Assembly: GCA_030148065.1 (NCBI GenBank)
Contig: JASBUC010000013.1
Location: 1 to 64,000 of the forward strand
Direction: 5' to 3'
Source: Legionellaceae bacterium
GTDB lineage: Bacteria; Pseudomonadota; Gammaproteobacteria; Legionellales; Legionellaceae
DNA length: 64,000 nucleotides
This document shows positions 18,410 to 27,505 of this stretch, one piece after another (the stretch's first letter is position 1; every line of letters begins with the position of its first letter). The notes under the pieces are model-generated. The model was given only the letters and a program-made list of their open reading frames with translations. It made no database searches and had not been told where the DNA came from. The position numbers were made by a program, and so were the translations under genes.

Positions 18410-18438
18410 ATTTGGGGATCCATTGCCAACTTTTCAAG
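18410..18438 (-). promoter_or_regulatory. Sigma-32 heat-shock promoter of dnaK
   Basis: Read on the minus strand, CTTGAAA (18432-18438) and CCCCAAAT (18410-18417) are 14 bp apart. This matches the RpoH consensus (CTTGAAA, 11-16 bp, CCCCATNT) at nearly every position. It lies about 55 bases upstream of the dnaK start, in the 108-base gap after grpE, so dnaK has heat-shock transcription independent of grpE. Confidence 0.85.
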
Positions 18439-18464
18439 TCAACTTCTGTAAAATTTCACACTTT

Positions 18465-19103
18465 TTATGCCTTTGATACCACCACTTTCGCCGCTCGAAT
18501 CACTCGCTCATTGAGAGAGTAGCCTTTCTGGACCACAAAAAGAACAGTGTTGGCAGCAACCTCTTGGTTGGCTTGCATGCTAATGGCTTCGTGCTTGAGC
18601 GGATCAAACGTCTCACCAACTGGATTAATTTGCTTTAGTGAGAATTTGTCAAGAGCCGATAAAAATAGTGAGAGCGTGAGCTCTGTGCCCTCTTGGATGG
18701 CTGAGACTGACTCACTTACACTGGTCTTTTCAGCCTCGAGCGCTTGTTCTAAGCTATCAACTACCGGTAGTAATTCTTTCAATAATTTTTCAACGCCAAA
18801 TTTGTGAGCTTTTTCAACATCTCTGGCAGCACGACGACGAACGTTAGCAATTTCAGCCATTAGCTCTAACACTTTGTCTTTTTCTTGCTGAAGGCTGCTT
18901 TCTAAGGTTAGAAGCTTCTCTTCAGAAGCATGCAAGCGCTTTTCATCGTCTAAGGCATCATCCGTTGCCAGCATCTCAGGGGCTTGGGCTTGATCATCCT
19001 TTTCAGCATTCTGTACGTCGTCTATAGGACTTTGCTCCTGTTCTTCATCCAGGCTCTTGGATGCTAATTCTTCCCACTTATTGTTGTTCTGCTTACTTGA
19101 CAT
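18465..19103 (-). CDS. grpE: Nucleotide exchange factor GrpE
   Basis: 212 residues. It releases ADP from DnaK to reset the chaperone cycle. The first 60 residues are acidic and disordered; a long coiled-coil helix follows (about 55-100, including LMAEIANVRRRAARDVEKAHKF), and the C-terminal beta domain contains the family pattern GETFDPLKHEAIS and VLFVVQKGYSLNERVIRAAKVVVSK. AGGAG lies nine bases before the ATG. It is the first gene of grpE-dnaK-dnaJ. An imperfect heat-shock-like -10 (ACCCAAATT) can be seen about 30 bases before the start, but no convincing -35 goes with it. Confidence 0.95.
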   Translation of the reverse strand: MSSKQNNNKWEELASKSLDEEQEQSPIDDVQNAEKDDQAQAPEMLATDDALDDEKRLHASEEKLLTLESSLQQEKDKVLELMAEIANVRRRAARDVEKAHKFGVEKLLKELLPVVDSLEQALEAEKTSVSESVSAIQEGTELTLSLFLSALDKFSLKQINPVGETFDPLKHEAISMQANQEVAANTVLFVVQKGYSLNERVIRAAKVVVSKA

Positions 19104-19186
19104 CTATCATGCTCCTAACTCGTTAATTTGGGTATTGTGAATCTGAAGTGGAAATTAATGAGTCACACTCCCTGTTTGCGCCAACG

Positions 19187-19250
19187 TGCCGCGCTTTATG
19201 CGCGGCATCCAAAAAGCCAAATAAACTAGATCCCGCGCATAAAGCGCGGG
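19187..19250. repeat. Two GC-rich palindromes in mirror orientation
   Basis: TGCCGCGC-TTTAT-GCGCGGCA (19187-19207) and CCCGCGC-ATAAA-GCGCGGG (19232-19250) are hairpins with 8- and 7-bp stems. The loop of one is the reverse complement of the other, so the pair is itself an inverted repeat. They stand out sharply in an AT-rich 294-base gap (19104-19397) between grpE and the divergent DAHP synthase. No T run follows either. They resemble REP-type intergenic palindromes. The small minus-strand ORF crossing them looks like a by-product. Confidence 0.75.
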
Positions 19251-19397
19251 AAGTAGGGGGTTGGAGGAAATTTTAAGTCCGACTTCGGATTCACATATGT
19301 ATATTGAGATGAAATAAAAAAAATCAAGACAAAGAATGGTTGCTAAAGAAAGTTGAACCATGAATAATGCTCTACTTGTTTTTTCTGTACCTATTCT

Positions 19398-20567
19398 ATG
19401 TTTTTAGCCGAAGAGTCTTCTAAAACGTCTGCGCTTGTTGACGCACAAGCCATTTCTTACCCAAGCGTCGAAGACTTAAAGAGCATAACAGAGAAACTTA
19501 GGGAAAAATCTCCCCTATGTACTGAGCAAAGCATCCTAGCATTGCGAGCTAAACTCGTACTTGCTGAGGATAACAAAGCCTTTATCCTACACGCGGGCGA
19601 CTGTGCTGAGCGATTTAGCGAAGTTACTTCTGAGAACATCACAGCCAAAGTCACGCAATTACAAGAGCTTGGTGTATTAATTAGCAAAAACTTAAACAAA
19701 GAAGCTCTGTTAATTGGCCGCATTGCCGGGCAGTATGCCAAACCCCGTAGCCTGTTAACTGAAACCATTGAAGACACGACCCTACCTAGTTACCGAGGGG
19801 ACTTAATTAATGGTGAGATTTTCAATGCTCACTCGAGAAAAACAGACCCTAAACGACTATTACTTGCCTATAGTAAAGCCTCTGAAACCAATGTAGCCAT
19901 TGAAAAGGCACTAAAAGAAATGCGGGCACCCATTGCTGTTTTTACGAGCCATGAAGCATTAAACCTTCATTATGAAGAGGCCTTAACCCGCTTAAATTCT
20001 CAAGATCAAGCGTTCAACCATTCAACCCACCTTCCCTGGCTTGGCATGCGAACAGCAAGTTACAATAGTATTCACCTTGAGTATTTAAGCAAACTGCACA
20101 ATCCCATCGCAGTAAAATTAGGACCTAACACCACGCCAGATTTATTAAAGCACTTAATTGAACGCCTAAACCCGCAAAATGACGCCGGGAAACTTGTCTT
20201 AATCCCGAGATTGGGACTAAAGTTTGTAAAATCGCTCTTACCAAAACTGATTCAAGCTGCAGCTGGCTACAAGCTTTGTTGGCTCTGCGATCCAATGCAT
20301 GGCAACACCGTTAAGCTCTCACCAGGCCAAAAAACCAGATTTTTATCAGAACTGATTGATGAAGTGCACATTAGCCAAGACATTCATCAATCATTAAACT
20401 CTCATCTTGCAGGCCTTCACTTAGAAGTTACCCCTAGGCCCGTCATCGAGTGTTTGGATTCACCCTCACAACTGAACTCTCCCATTACCATAAAATATGA
20501 GAGTGCGCTCGATCCTAGACTTAACCATCAGCAGGTAAAAAAACTGCTTTTAAAAGAAGCAAACTGA
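19398..20567 (+). CDS. Class II (plant-type) DAHP synthase
   Basis: 389 residues. It condenses phosphoenolpyruvate and erythrose 4-phosphate to start the shikimate pathway. It is of the AroA-II/PhzC type, not the AroFGH type: HAGDCAERF (65-73), RIAGQYAKPRS (about 107-117), YRGDLING, the WLGMRTASYNSIHLEY segment, AVKLGPNTTPDLL and the metal-binding LCDPMHGNT are all present. Length fits the short PhzC-like branch. No phenazine or aromatic amino acid genes adjoin, so it probably serves general aromatic synthesis. No clear ribosome site precedes the ATG. It is divergent from grpE and followed by icmH. Confidence 0.93.
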   Translation: MFLAEESSKTSALVDAQAISYPSVEDLKSITEKLREKSPLCTEQSILALRAKLVLAEDNKAFILHAGDCAERFSEVTSENITAKVTQLQELGVLISKNLNKEALLIGRIAGQYAKPRSLLTETIEDTTLPSYRGDLINGEIFNAHSRKTDPKRLLLAYSKASETNVAIEKALKEMRAPIAVFTSHEALNLHYEEALTRLNSQDQAFNHSTHLPWLGMRTASYNSIHLEYLSKLHNPIAVKLGPNTTPDLLKHLIERLNPQNDAGKLVLIPRLGLKFVKSLLPKLIQAAAGYKLCWLCDPMHGNTVKLSPGQKTRFLSELIDEVHISQDIHQSLNSHLAGLHLEVTPRPVIECLDSPSQLNSPITIKYESALDPRLNHQQVKKLLLKEAN

Positions 20568-20635
20568 CAAGCTTAAAGATAGTTCTCTTATAAAATCTCT
20601 TCTTTCTTAAACAAATGGCAGAAAGTTGCTGTAAA

Positions 20636-20664
20636 TTGTATGGCATTGAGATATTTTATATAAA
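20636..20664 (+). promoter_or_regulatory. Candidate promoter for icmH-icmF
   Basis: TTGTAT (20636-20641) and TATAAA (20659-20664) are separated by 17 bp, 34 bases before the icmH ATG, which has an AGAAGGT ribosome site. This is a plausible sigma-70 promoter in the 130-base gap after the DAHP synthase gene. Confidence 0.55.
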
Positions 20665-20697
20665 TTAATCGCCAATGGGACAGCAGAAGGTAACCTG

Positions 20698-21423
20698 ATG
20701 AGTGCTACAGACCAGAGTCTAGTTAAAGCCAGTTATTACCGCTCTCAATTATACACCGCCTATTTAGGGATTAACCCGCTAGTTGCGGCAGCACACCCTA
20801 TTTTTTCCCTGGTAGAGCGCGTTAATTTATCAAGACAATTGGTCTTTAATGAGAGTTTAACCGACATCGTTCTGCATGAATTAAAAGCGTTTGAGACCCG
20901 TGCCGCAGATGCCAACTACGATGGAGAAACCATCATTATTAGTCGCTATTTACTCACTTCAGTGATTCAATACAGTGTTAAGCAGCACAATCTTTCGCTG
21001 CCACTTTTGCAGTTTAATGCCAAAGAAGAAAACAGTGAGAACTGTTTTTTTGACATTATAGAGCGTCTAATTTGCAAGCCAGATCTCTACCTAGACGTGC
21101 TAGAACTCGCTTATTTATGTCTGTCAACCGATCTGTCTATTCACAATCATAAAAGTAATGAAGACAAAGAGCCTCTTAAAGAAAAACTATTCAAAATCAT
21201 AAGTAAACATCGTTCTTTTGAAAAAAAAGCAATCAGCGAAGACGCACCACCCCCCCCCCCTGAAAGCAAACAAAACCACTTCATGCTTTTAAAAACAGGC
21301 ACTCTTAGTTTGTTAATCGTTGGGCTTGTTTTTGTGGCGGGGAACTTATTTGTAAACAACACTGCAAAGCATTACCTTAACCTAAATTACCAAGGACAAT
21401 CTAGCACATCATGGACAAAATAA
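20698..21423 (+). CDS. icmH: Type IVB secretion protein IcmH/DotU
   Basis: 241 residues, similar to Legionella DotU (about 260). With IcmF it stabilises the Dot/Icm core in the inner membrane. The N-terminal cytoplasmic helical domain contains the usual GINPLVAAAHPIFSLVERV region and DGETIIISRYLLTSVI. A single membrane anchor lies near the C-terminus (about 200-222), with a short periplasmic tail. Just before the anchor, codons for five prolines contain an uninterrupted run of eleven C (21250-21260), so a one-base slip would remove the anchor. The last 13 bases overlap icmF, implying coupled translation. No other dot/icm gene is in this window. Confidence 0.93.
   Translation: MSATDQSLVKASYYRSQLYTAYLGINPLVAAAHPIFSLVERVNLSRQLVFNESLTDIVLHELKAFETRAADANYDGETIIISRYLLTSVIQYSVKQHNLSLPLLQFNAKEENSENCFFDIIERLICKPDLYLDVLELAYLCLSTDLSIHNHKSNEDKEPLKEKLFKIISKHRSFEKKAISEDAPPPPPESKQNHFMLLKTGTLSLLIVGLVFVAGNLFVNNTAKHYLNLNYQGQSSTSWTK
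21250..21260 (+). repeat. C11 homopolymer inside icmH
   Basis: Eleven consecutive C encode part of a five-proline stretch just before the membrane anchor of IcmH. This is the longest G/C run in the window. It is in frame as written. Confidence 0.95.
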
Positions 21424-24344
21424 AGCCAATTTTAAAACAGCATCTCTCCGAATTAAAACGGCAACTAGACCTTAGTCAGCCTAAAGTTGGGATGGTGCTT
21501 TTCTTCCATGATTCTGGCGTCAATGCCTTAATGCAAAAAGCCAAACTGCAAGAGCAGAGAACCATCATAGACAATACTTCGGAGATAAACTCCTGGTTTA
21601 ATGAGGCCATTAGCTTAAGCTCGATCCCCAATAGTTTAAGAGATGAAAAACAACTGTCACGTTACGCAAAAGCCTTAGCCAAAGCCCATCAACAAGATGG
21701 ACTTGATTTAATTACTGTTTGCATAGACATCCATTCTGCAAGCCTACTCTCTCCCAAAGGATTAATTACGGAGCTAAACTTAATAAAAAAAACCATTAAA
21801 GCGCTCTGTGATAAATTACCCACAAAGCCTGCTCTCTTTATCACTTTTACCCAGTTGGATAAAATTGCAGGGTTTTGTCACTCCTTTGCCAACGCGGATC
21901 TCTCAAAAAACTGGGGCTATCAATTTGGTCCCTACCTCAATGAGGCATCACTGATACAACAACAAAATGAACGTTTTAATAGACTGGTAGAGGAGCTGCA
22001 TGAATCACTAATCGACAAATTACATCACAGTGATGATAAGCTCTCACGCTACCTTATTCGAGAGTTTCCATTACAGATGGAAAGTCTCACCAACATGATT
22101 CGTGCTTGTGTGAAGCATTTATCAAGCTCTGCCACCAATATGAGCGGCGTCTATTTTACCTCGGCAAAGCAAGGCAACCACGCAAACGATCGTCTCTCAA
22201 AACACATCACCCAAGCCTTTTCATTAACCCCCATCGATAAAATACCCCAGAGCAGTCTCAACAAAGCCTTTTTCATTGACGGCTGGTTACAGGCAATAAT
22301 TAATCATAAAAACCTGCTGCATACCCCTAGTAGAAAACAGTCCCTTAAGCCCTATTTCGTATCGGGTGCTGCAAGCTTAGCACTGTCTACCTTGGTCATT
22401 GGACTCTATGTCCATCACTCAACCAGTTTATTAAATAATGCGCATCAACAACTCGTTAGCACTCTTGGGCCTTCTTCCCAAACTCAAGATCTCACAGAAG
22501 TGCTAGAAGGGTTATTTAAAGCCAGTCAATCTGCGGATGAGGCAACCAACGCCCTGTCCTTTCCAATGGTTAAAACGTTTTCAGAAAATGCAAAAAAGCA
22601 ATATCAAGACGGTCTAAGCAGTGTTCTACTACCTAGTCTTAAAGAGCAGATTGAACAGAGTCTGCAATCACGAAAAGGCCCTCTTGAGACTTACTCCGCA
22701 CTAAAAGCCTACCTTATGTTGGGTGATAGCCGTGTGACTAACGCGGATTACTTATACCATTGGCTAGAAAATAATTGGCAACCAACATTAACACCCTCTC
22801 AACTAAAACGAAGCAAACATCTGTTAAGTGACGCTTTGAAAGAACCCTTTCAACCACTGGATGTAAATCAACAATTAATAGAAAGCACTAGAAGCTTTCT
22901 ACTGGCTTTACCAAATGATTATCTACTTTTTAGTCTTGCTAAGCCCTATCTACCTAGTAAGTTCACTGCGTATCAAGTAGAAGGCTTTTCTCTACCCCTA
23001 TCCAAAATCCCTGAAATTTACAGCCGTGAGAATTATACAGAAACTTACAATACTACACTTGCTAAGGTAGCAGCGACTTTAAGAAAAGAATCGTTTGTCC
23101 TTGGCTTTAAAAGCGAGCAAAGCATTCTCAGGCAGCTCCGTGACAATTATTTAAAAAATTACTTGGTGTTCTGGCAAAATTTTGTTAAGCACTCTCACGC
23201 CCAAACATTCGATAGCTATATCAATGGACAACGGTTATTTATTGAACTATCTAAGGAAGGCAATGCTCTAGAGCAATTGACTTCGTTTGTACAAAGTCAA
23301 ACTGCCCCTTTTTCAGAAAGCAAAGAAGGATCTGAAACCCTATTTAACAAAATAGTAGCCAATCAGTTTAGTAGCCTACAATTATTGACTCCCTATCAGC
23401 TACAATTGGTGCGTAGTGAGTTTATGAGTCTTGCCAAGTATTACGCGAACTTTCAACAAATGAATGATAATGGCCAGAGCGCCTACCAGTTTGCCAAGCA
23501 GCGTTTTTCTCATAAGAATGGAAGTGATCCATTATCTCGACTCTATGAGCTTGCTAGCGAGCTACCCCAACCAATGCAAACCTGGATAACCGCGATAAAT
23601 GACAACAGCTGGTTTTTAATTTTATTAAATACGGAACGCTACATTAATGAGACTTGGAATCAACACGTCTATCAGCTCTACCATTTAAAACTGAAAGGAA
23701 AATTTCCCTTTAAGCAAGACAGCAACATTGAGGTCAGTTTGACGGAGTTTGCAAACTTCTTTGGGCCCAATGGCATTTTAGCCACTTTTTTTAATCAAAC
23801 GCTGGCGCCTTTTATCGACACGAGCACCGCAAACTGGCATGTCAAATCACTAAACAATCTGACCTTACCTATTTCAGAGGCAAGCCTAAAAGAAATTATC
23901 CGAGCCAATGTCATTAAAGAAATTTTCTACCCTAATAATAAACAAACAATGTCTGTTGAGTTTACCTTACAGACAGTGACCACAGATCCGGTCATTGAAT
24001 CACTAGAGCTTGATATAAATGAACAAATACTAAAAGAGAGTGATCATCAAAAAGTTTCGAAGAGCTTTATCTGGCCAAGCGACAAAAACAGTGCAGAAAC
24101 CAGTGTAAAAATTAAAAAAGTATCAGGTGAGACCTTAAATTTAGTAGAAAATGGTGAATGGGGACTCTTTAAATTATTGCAGCATTCAAATCTCTCTCCA
24201 ATTGAAGATGATTCTAAAAACTATCAATTGATCTTAGATGTAAATGGGAACTCCGCTAAGTTTTTACTTAGCGCAAGCTCCCCACTAAACCCATTTGTGC
24301 CAGAGCTATTAAGCCAATTTAACCTACCTCATCGGCTAAGCTAA
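21411..24344 (+). CDS. icmF: Type IVB secretion protein IcmF
   Basis: 977 residues, the length of Legionella IcmF. It partners DotU in the inner membrane to stabilise the Dot/Icm channel. The N-terminal GTPase-like domain is degenerate: the P-loop position reads FFHDSGVNAL (31-40), with no GKS/T, though the later TQLDKIAGF (147-155) matches the family's TKxDxxxGF. One clear membrane segment lies at about 314-335, followed by a large periplasmic domain with family features. No N-terminal membrane hairpin, as found in many TssM relatives of type VI systems, is seen. It overlaps icmH by 13 bases, and its 3' end overlaps the end of convergent algC by nine. Confidence 0.92.
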   Translation: MDKIKPILKQHLSELKRQLDLSQPKVGMVLFFHDSGVNALMQKAKLQEQRTIIDNTSEINSWFNEAISLSSIPNSLRDEKQLSRYAKALAKAHQQDGLDLITVCIDIHSASLLSPKGLITELNLIKKTIKALCDKLPTKPALFITFTQLDKIAGFCHSFANADLSKNWGYQFGPYLNEASLIQQQNERFNRLVEELHESLIDKLHHSDDKLSRYLIREFPLQMESLTNMIRACVKHLSSSATNMSGVYFTSAKQGNHANDRLSKHITQAFSLTPIDKIPQSSLNKAFFIDGWLQAIINHKNLLHTPSRKQSLKPYFVSGAASLALSTLVIGLYVHHSTSLLNNAHQQLVSTLGPSSQTQDLTEVLEGLFKASQSADEATNALSFPMVKTFSENAKKQYQDGLSSVLLPSLKEQIEQSLQSRKGPLETYSALKAYLMLGDSRVTNADYLYHWLENNWQPTLTPSQLKRSKHLLSDALKEPFQPLDVNQQLIESTRSFLLALPNDYLLFSLAKPYLPSKFTAYQVEGFSLPLSKIPEIYSRENYTETYNTTLAKVAATLRKESFVLGFKSEQSILRQLRDNYLKNYLVFWQNFVKHSHAQTFDSYINGQRLFIELSKEGNALEQLTSFVQSQTAPFSESKEGSETLFNKIVANQFSSLQLLTPYQLQLVRSEFMSLAKYYANFQQMNDNGQSAYQFAKQRFSHKNGSDPLSRLYELASELPQPMQTWITAINDNSWFLILLNTERYINETWNQHVYQLYHLKLKGKFPFKQDSNIEVSLTEFANFFGPNGILATFFNQTLAPFIDTSTANWHVKSLNNLTLPISEASLKEIIRANVIKEIFYPNNKQTMSVEFTLQTVTTDPVIESLELDINEQILKESDHQKVSKSFIWPSDKNSAETSVKIKKVSGETLNLVENGEWGLFKLLQHSNLSPIEDDSKNYQLILDVNGNSAKFLLSASSPLNPFVPELLSQFNLPHRLS

Positions 24345-25739
24345 CTCTGCCAAATCAAGAGACTGTTCTGCTGTTTGAATGGCCTCTTTTAAAAGGGTAA
24401 TTAAAAAATTGAGCCGAGACTTGGTGCGTGCTTCAAAGCGCAGTGTTAAGTGCTCCGTGGTATTGGAAGCACGAACCAAAGCCCAGCCGTCAGAGTAGTC
24501 AATTCGAACACCATCGATGGTCGTCAAGGTAGCATCAACTACGCACTTTAGATGACTTTCAATTTGAGAGATTATGCTAAATTTTTTCTCTTTAGCAATT
24601 GCAATCTTAATTTCTGGCGTTGAGAGCATTTCAGGGTAGAACTGCATTAACTCGCTCAAAGGCTTGTCTCGACCTGAGACAATCTCAAGTAACCTAGCCC
24701 CAGTATAAATCCCATCATCAAAGCCAAACCAACGATGATGGTAAAAAATATGACCGCTCATCTCACCAGCAAGTGCTGCACCAAGTGCTTTCATTTTAGC
24801 CTTCACCAGTGAGTGTCCTGTTGGAGACAAAACCGGAACTCCCCCACAGGTTTTAATGAGTTGAGGCAAAAGATTGGAACATTTAATATCATAAACGATT
24901 GAAGCCGCTGGAGACTCTTTTAGTAGCGTTTCAGACAACAGCATTAACAACCTGTCTGAGTAGATGGCTTGACCTTTTTCATCTATCACACCGATGCGAT
25001 CTGCATCGCCATCAAAGGCAAGTCCTAAATCAGCTTGCTCTTCTAGAACTGCTCTTTTTAGATCGAGTAAATTTTTATCAACACTGGGATCGGGCTGGTG
25101 GTTTGGAAAATTGCCATCAACCTCTTCGAATAAGACAATAATTTCAGCCCCTAAACTTTCAAAGACCTCTCTGGCAATAACACCTGCAGCCCCATTGCCA
25201 CAATCAATAACGACTTTTAGTTTTTTGGGTATTTGAATTCGTTCATTGATGGCCTCTACATAGGCTTGATGGTAACTGCTTGATTCAAGAAGCCCATTGC
25301 CAGAGCAAAAACACTGTGCCTGAATGCTTTGATAAAGTGTCTGCAATTCCTGCTCTGTCAAACTTTTACCGGCCACCACAATTTTAAAGCCATTGTCTTC
25401 TTTCGGATTGTGACTACCTGTTATTATAACCCCAGACTTAGAAGCACTTTGACTTGTGGCAAAATACAGCAAAGGGCTAGTGCAAACCCCGATGTCAGTT
25501 ACATTTATCCCAGTTGATCTGAGCCCTTCAATTAATGCTTTTGCAAAAAGAGGGCTAGAAATCCTGCCATCACGAGCAACGATAAAATCACGAATGTTTT
25601 TACTTACTAGTAGGCTACCAAGAGCAAGGCCGATGGTAAAAACTGTGTCGCCATCCAATTGATGTGGGGTTGTGCCTCGAATATCATATGCTCGAAAAAT
25701 AGTTGGATCAACACGTTCTTTTAACTTAAAAGACTGCAT
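24336..25739 (-). CDS. algC: Phosphomannomutase/phosphoglucomutase
   Basis: 467 residues, AlgC/ManB type. It interconverts hexose 1- and 6-phosphates for nucleotide sugar and LPS precursors. Motifs in order: FRAYDIRGT (about 14-22), the phosphoserine loop GVIITGSHNPKEDNGFK (about 103-119), the metal site LAFDGDADRIG (about 238-248), the sugar loop GEMSGHIFY (about 326-334) and the phosphate-binding RASNTTEHLTLRFE (about 426-439). The start ATG overlaps the stop of dut by one base, so coaBC-dut-algC is one tight operon, an order common in gammaproteobacteria. The 3' end overlaps icmF by nine bases on the opposite strand. Confidence 0.95.
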   Translation of the reverse strand: MQSFKLKERVDPTIFRAYDIRGTTPHQLDGDTVFTIGLALGSLLVSKNIRDFIVARDGRISSPLFAKALIEGLRSTGINVTDIGVCTSPLLYFATSQSASKSGVIITGSHNPKEDNGFKIVVAGKSLTEQELQTLYQSIQAQCFCSGNGLLESSSYHQAYVEAINERIQIPKKLKVVIDCGNGAAGVIAREVFESLGAEIIVLFEEVDGNFPNHQPDPSVDKNLLDLKRAVLEEQADLGLAFDGDADRIGVIDEKGQAIYSDRLLMLLSETLLKESPAASIVYDIKCSNLLPQLIKTCGGVPVLSPTGHSLVKAKMKALGAALAGEMSGHIFYHHRWFGFDDGIYTGARLLEIVSGRDKPLSELMQFYPEMLSTPEIKIAIAKEKKFSIISQIESHLKCVVDATLTTIDGVRIDYSDGWALVRASNTTEHLTLRFEARTKSRLNFLITLLKEAIQTAEQSLDLAELA

Positions 25740-26197
25740 TAGGACACTCCTGTTGAGCCAAAGCCACCATCGCCTCGTTCGCTTTCTTCAAATTCAGTCA
25801 CAAGTTTAAAATCAGCTTGAACAACGGGCACAAAAACAAGCTGTGCTATGCGCTCACCTGGTTGGATGCTAAAACAATCTTTACTTCGATTCCAACAGGA
25901 CACTTTTAACTCTCCTTGGTAGTCTGAATCAATTAAACCAACTAAATTACCAAGTACAATCCCGTGTTTATGCCCCAATCCGCTACGCGGCAGGATAACC
26001 GCAGCAAGTGAGGGATCTTCAATGTAAACTGAGAGCCCAGTAGGTATTAAAACTGTCTCATTGGCTTCTATTTGTAGGGTCTCATCAAGGCAAGCCCTTA
26101 AATCAAGGCCTGCTGATCCTTCGGTAGAGTATTGAGGTAGAGCAATCTCTTTTGAAATTTTTTCATTCAATATTTTAAGTTGTATGGGCTTTCTCAT
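25739..26197 (-). CDS. dut: dUTP diphosphatase
   Basis: 152 residues, standard trimeric dUTPase. It removes dUTP, preventing uracil in DNA, and makes dUMP for thymidylate. All five motifs are visible: AGLDLRA (29-35), [10 protein letters not shown] (about 70-79), [11 protein letters not shown] (about 87-97), [10 protein letters not shown] (about 114-123) and the C-terminal [10 protein letters not shown] (about 140-149) that closes over the nucleotide. It overlaps coaBC by 23 bases and shares one base with algC, so translation is coupled in all three. Confidence 0.97.
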   Translation of the reverse strand: MRKPIQLKILNEKISKEIALPQYSTEGSAGLDLRACLDETLQIEANETVLIPTGLSVYIEDPSLAAVILPRSGLGHKHGIVLGNLVGLIDSDYQGELKVSCWNRSKDCFSIQPGERIAQLVFVPVVQADFKLVTEFEESERGDGGFGSTGVS

Positions 26198-27422
26198 GGG
26201 CGATCCTTTTTATATTGTTCTGATGAAGTTCTAGAATTTTTGTTGTTAAAGCACGAGCCAACGCTTGTTTCGATTGGCTGGGTAAACGTTCTATGTCATT
26301 TTTTGAAATCAGTGTCACTTGATTAAAGTCAACATTAAAGCTTGGATTAAGGTCGCTGACTTCATTACAAATAATTAAATCCAGGCCCTTTTTCTCTAAC
26401 TTTTCTTTGGCAAGGCGTTCTGCTTGGTGTGTTTGTGCAGCAAATCCAACCACCGTTTTAGGCCGCTTGGCATGAGCACTGACACTGGCAATAATATCAG
26501 GATTCTTAATTAAACTTAATTGAAGCTCATTGCCTTCTTTAGCCAACTTTTTATCAAGTGGCTTGGCAAGCCGGTAGTCTGACACAGCAGCAGCCCCTAT
26601 GAATATATCCTGTTCTTTTAAGTTTTGAGTTACCGCCTCATACATTTCACAAGCGGAGGTCACATTGGTTATTTTGATTTCTGGATCAGGACGTAGGTGA
26701 CTGGGACCTGAAATTAAATGTACACAGCTTCCTGCTCTTGCAAACGCACTCGCAAGCTCATAGCCCATTTTACCAGAGCTTTTATTGGCCAAATAGCGCA
26801 CAGGATCAATTGCTTCGTGTGTAGGGCCTGCGGTTATTAACACTGATGGTTGTGAATGGTTAGGTACAATGTTTAGTGAAAACGCAGCGATCGCTTTAAG
26901 TATTTCTGAGGGCTCACTCATTCTACCAAGGCCCGTAACACCGCAAGCAAGAGACCCCGATGAAGGACCAATAAAGTAAACTCCTCGCTCTTTTAATCGC
27001 AGAACATGTTCTTTGCTTGCTGGATGCTGCCACATGTTGGTGTTCATTGCAGGCGCCACTAACAGAGGGCCTTTAAAGACCAGAGCAAGCGTTGATAAAA
27101 GATCGCTTGCCAAACCAAGACTTAGTTCGGCCAAACGATTGGCGCTAGCTGGTGCTACGAGCATTAAGTCAGCCCAATTTGCAAGCTCTATATGGCCCAT
27201 GCTACGTTCTTGCTCGACTGAGAAAATCCCATCAAAGACTGGGTTTTCAGACACCGTTTGCAACGCAAGAGGGCTTACTAGCGCTTTAGCAGACTCTGTT
27301 AGCACCACCCGCACCTCAAATCCGGCTTTTTTGAGTTGACGAACTAACTCAGGCGCTTTGTACGCTGCAATACCACCACTAACCGCAAGTAGTATGTTTC
27401 TAATTGGACTATTTGAGGGCAT
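26175..27422 (-). CDS. coaBC: Bifunctional CoaBC (Dfp)
   Basis: 415 residues. The N-terminal flavoprotein CoaC decarboxylates phosphopantothenoylcysteine, and the C-terminal CoaB makes it, two steps of coenzyme A synthesis. CoaC features: [14 protein letters not shown] (about 13-26), the catalytic His in SMGHIELA (about 74-81), PAMNTNMW (about 122-129) and the Cys lid [14 protein letters not shown] (about 154-167). CoaB features: [20 protein letters not shown] (about 199-218) and the KNPDIIASV segment. Its 3' end overlaps dut by 23 bases. The ATG at 27422 is followed by a normal N-terminus; upstream is an 83-base gap shared with divergent plsC. Confidence 0.96.
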   Translation of the reverse strand: MPSNSPIRNILLAVSGGIAAYKAPELVRQLKKAGFEVRVVLTESAKALVSPLALQTVSENPVFDGIFSVEQERSMGHIELANWADLMLVAPASANRLAELSLGLASDLLSTLALVFKGPLLVAPAMNTNMWQHPASKEHVLRLKERGVYFIGPSSGSLACGVTGLGRMSEPSEILKAIAAFSLNIVPNHSQPSVLITAGPTHEAIDPVRYLANKSSGKMGYELASAFARAGSCVHLISGPSHLRPDPEIKITNVTSACEMYEAVTQNLKEQDIFIGAAAVSDYRLAKPLDKKLAKEGNELQLSLIKNPDIIASVSAHAKRPKTVVGFAAQTHQAERLAKEKLEKKGLDLIICNEVSDLNPSFNVDFNQVTLISKNDIERLPSQSKQALARALTTKILELHQNNIKRIAHEKAHTT

Positions 27423-27505
27423 GATGAACTCACCCTTACATTAAAATATTGGCATTTTAAACGAACTCCGCTATCCTCTCTAGTTTTAATTTAAACCAAA
27501 CTAGT

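Noticed and set aside
19155-19361. 68-residue minus-strand ORF spanning the two GC palindromes
   Set aside because: Its sequence is dictated by the palindromes; there is no ribosome site, and it is more likely a by-product of a repeat region.
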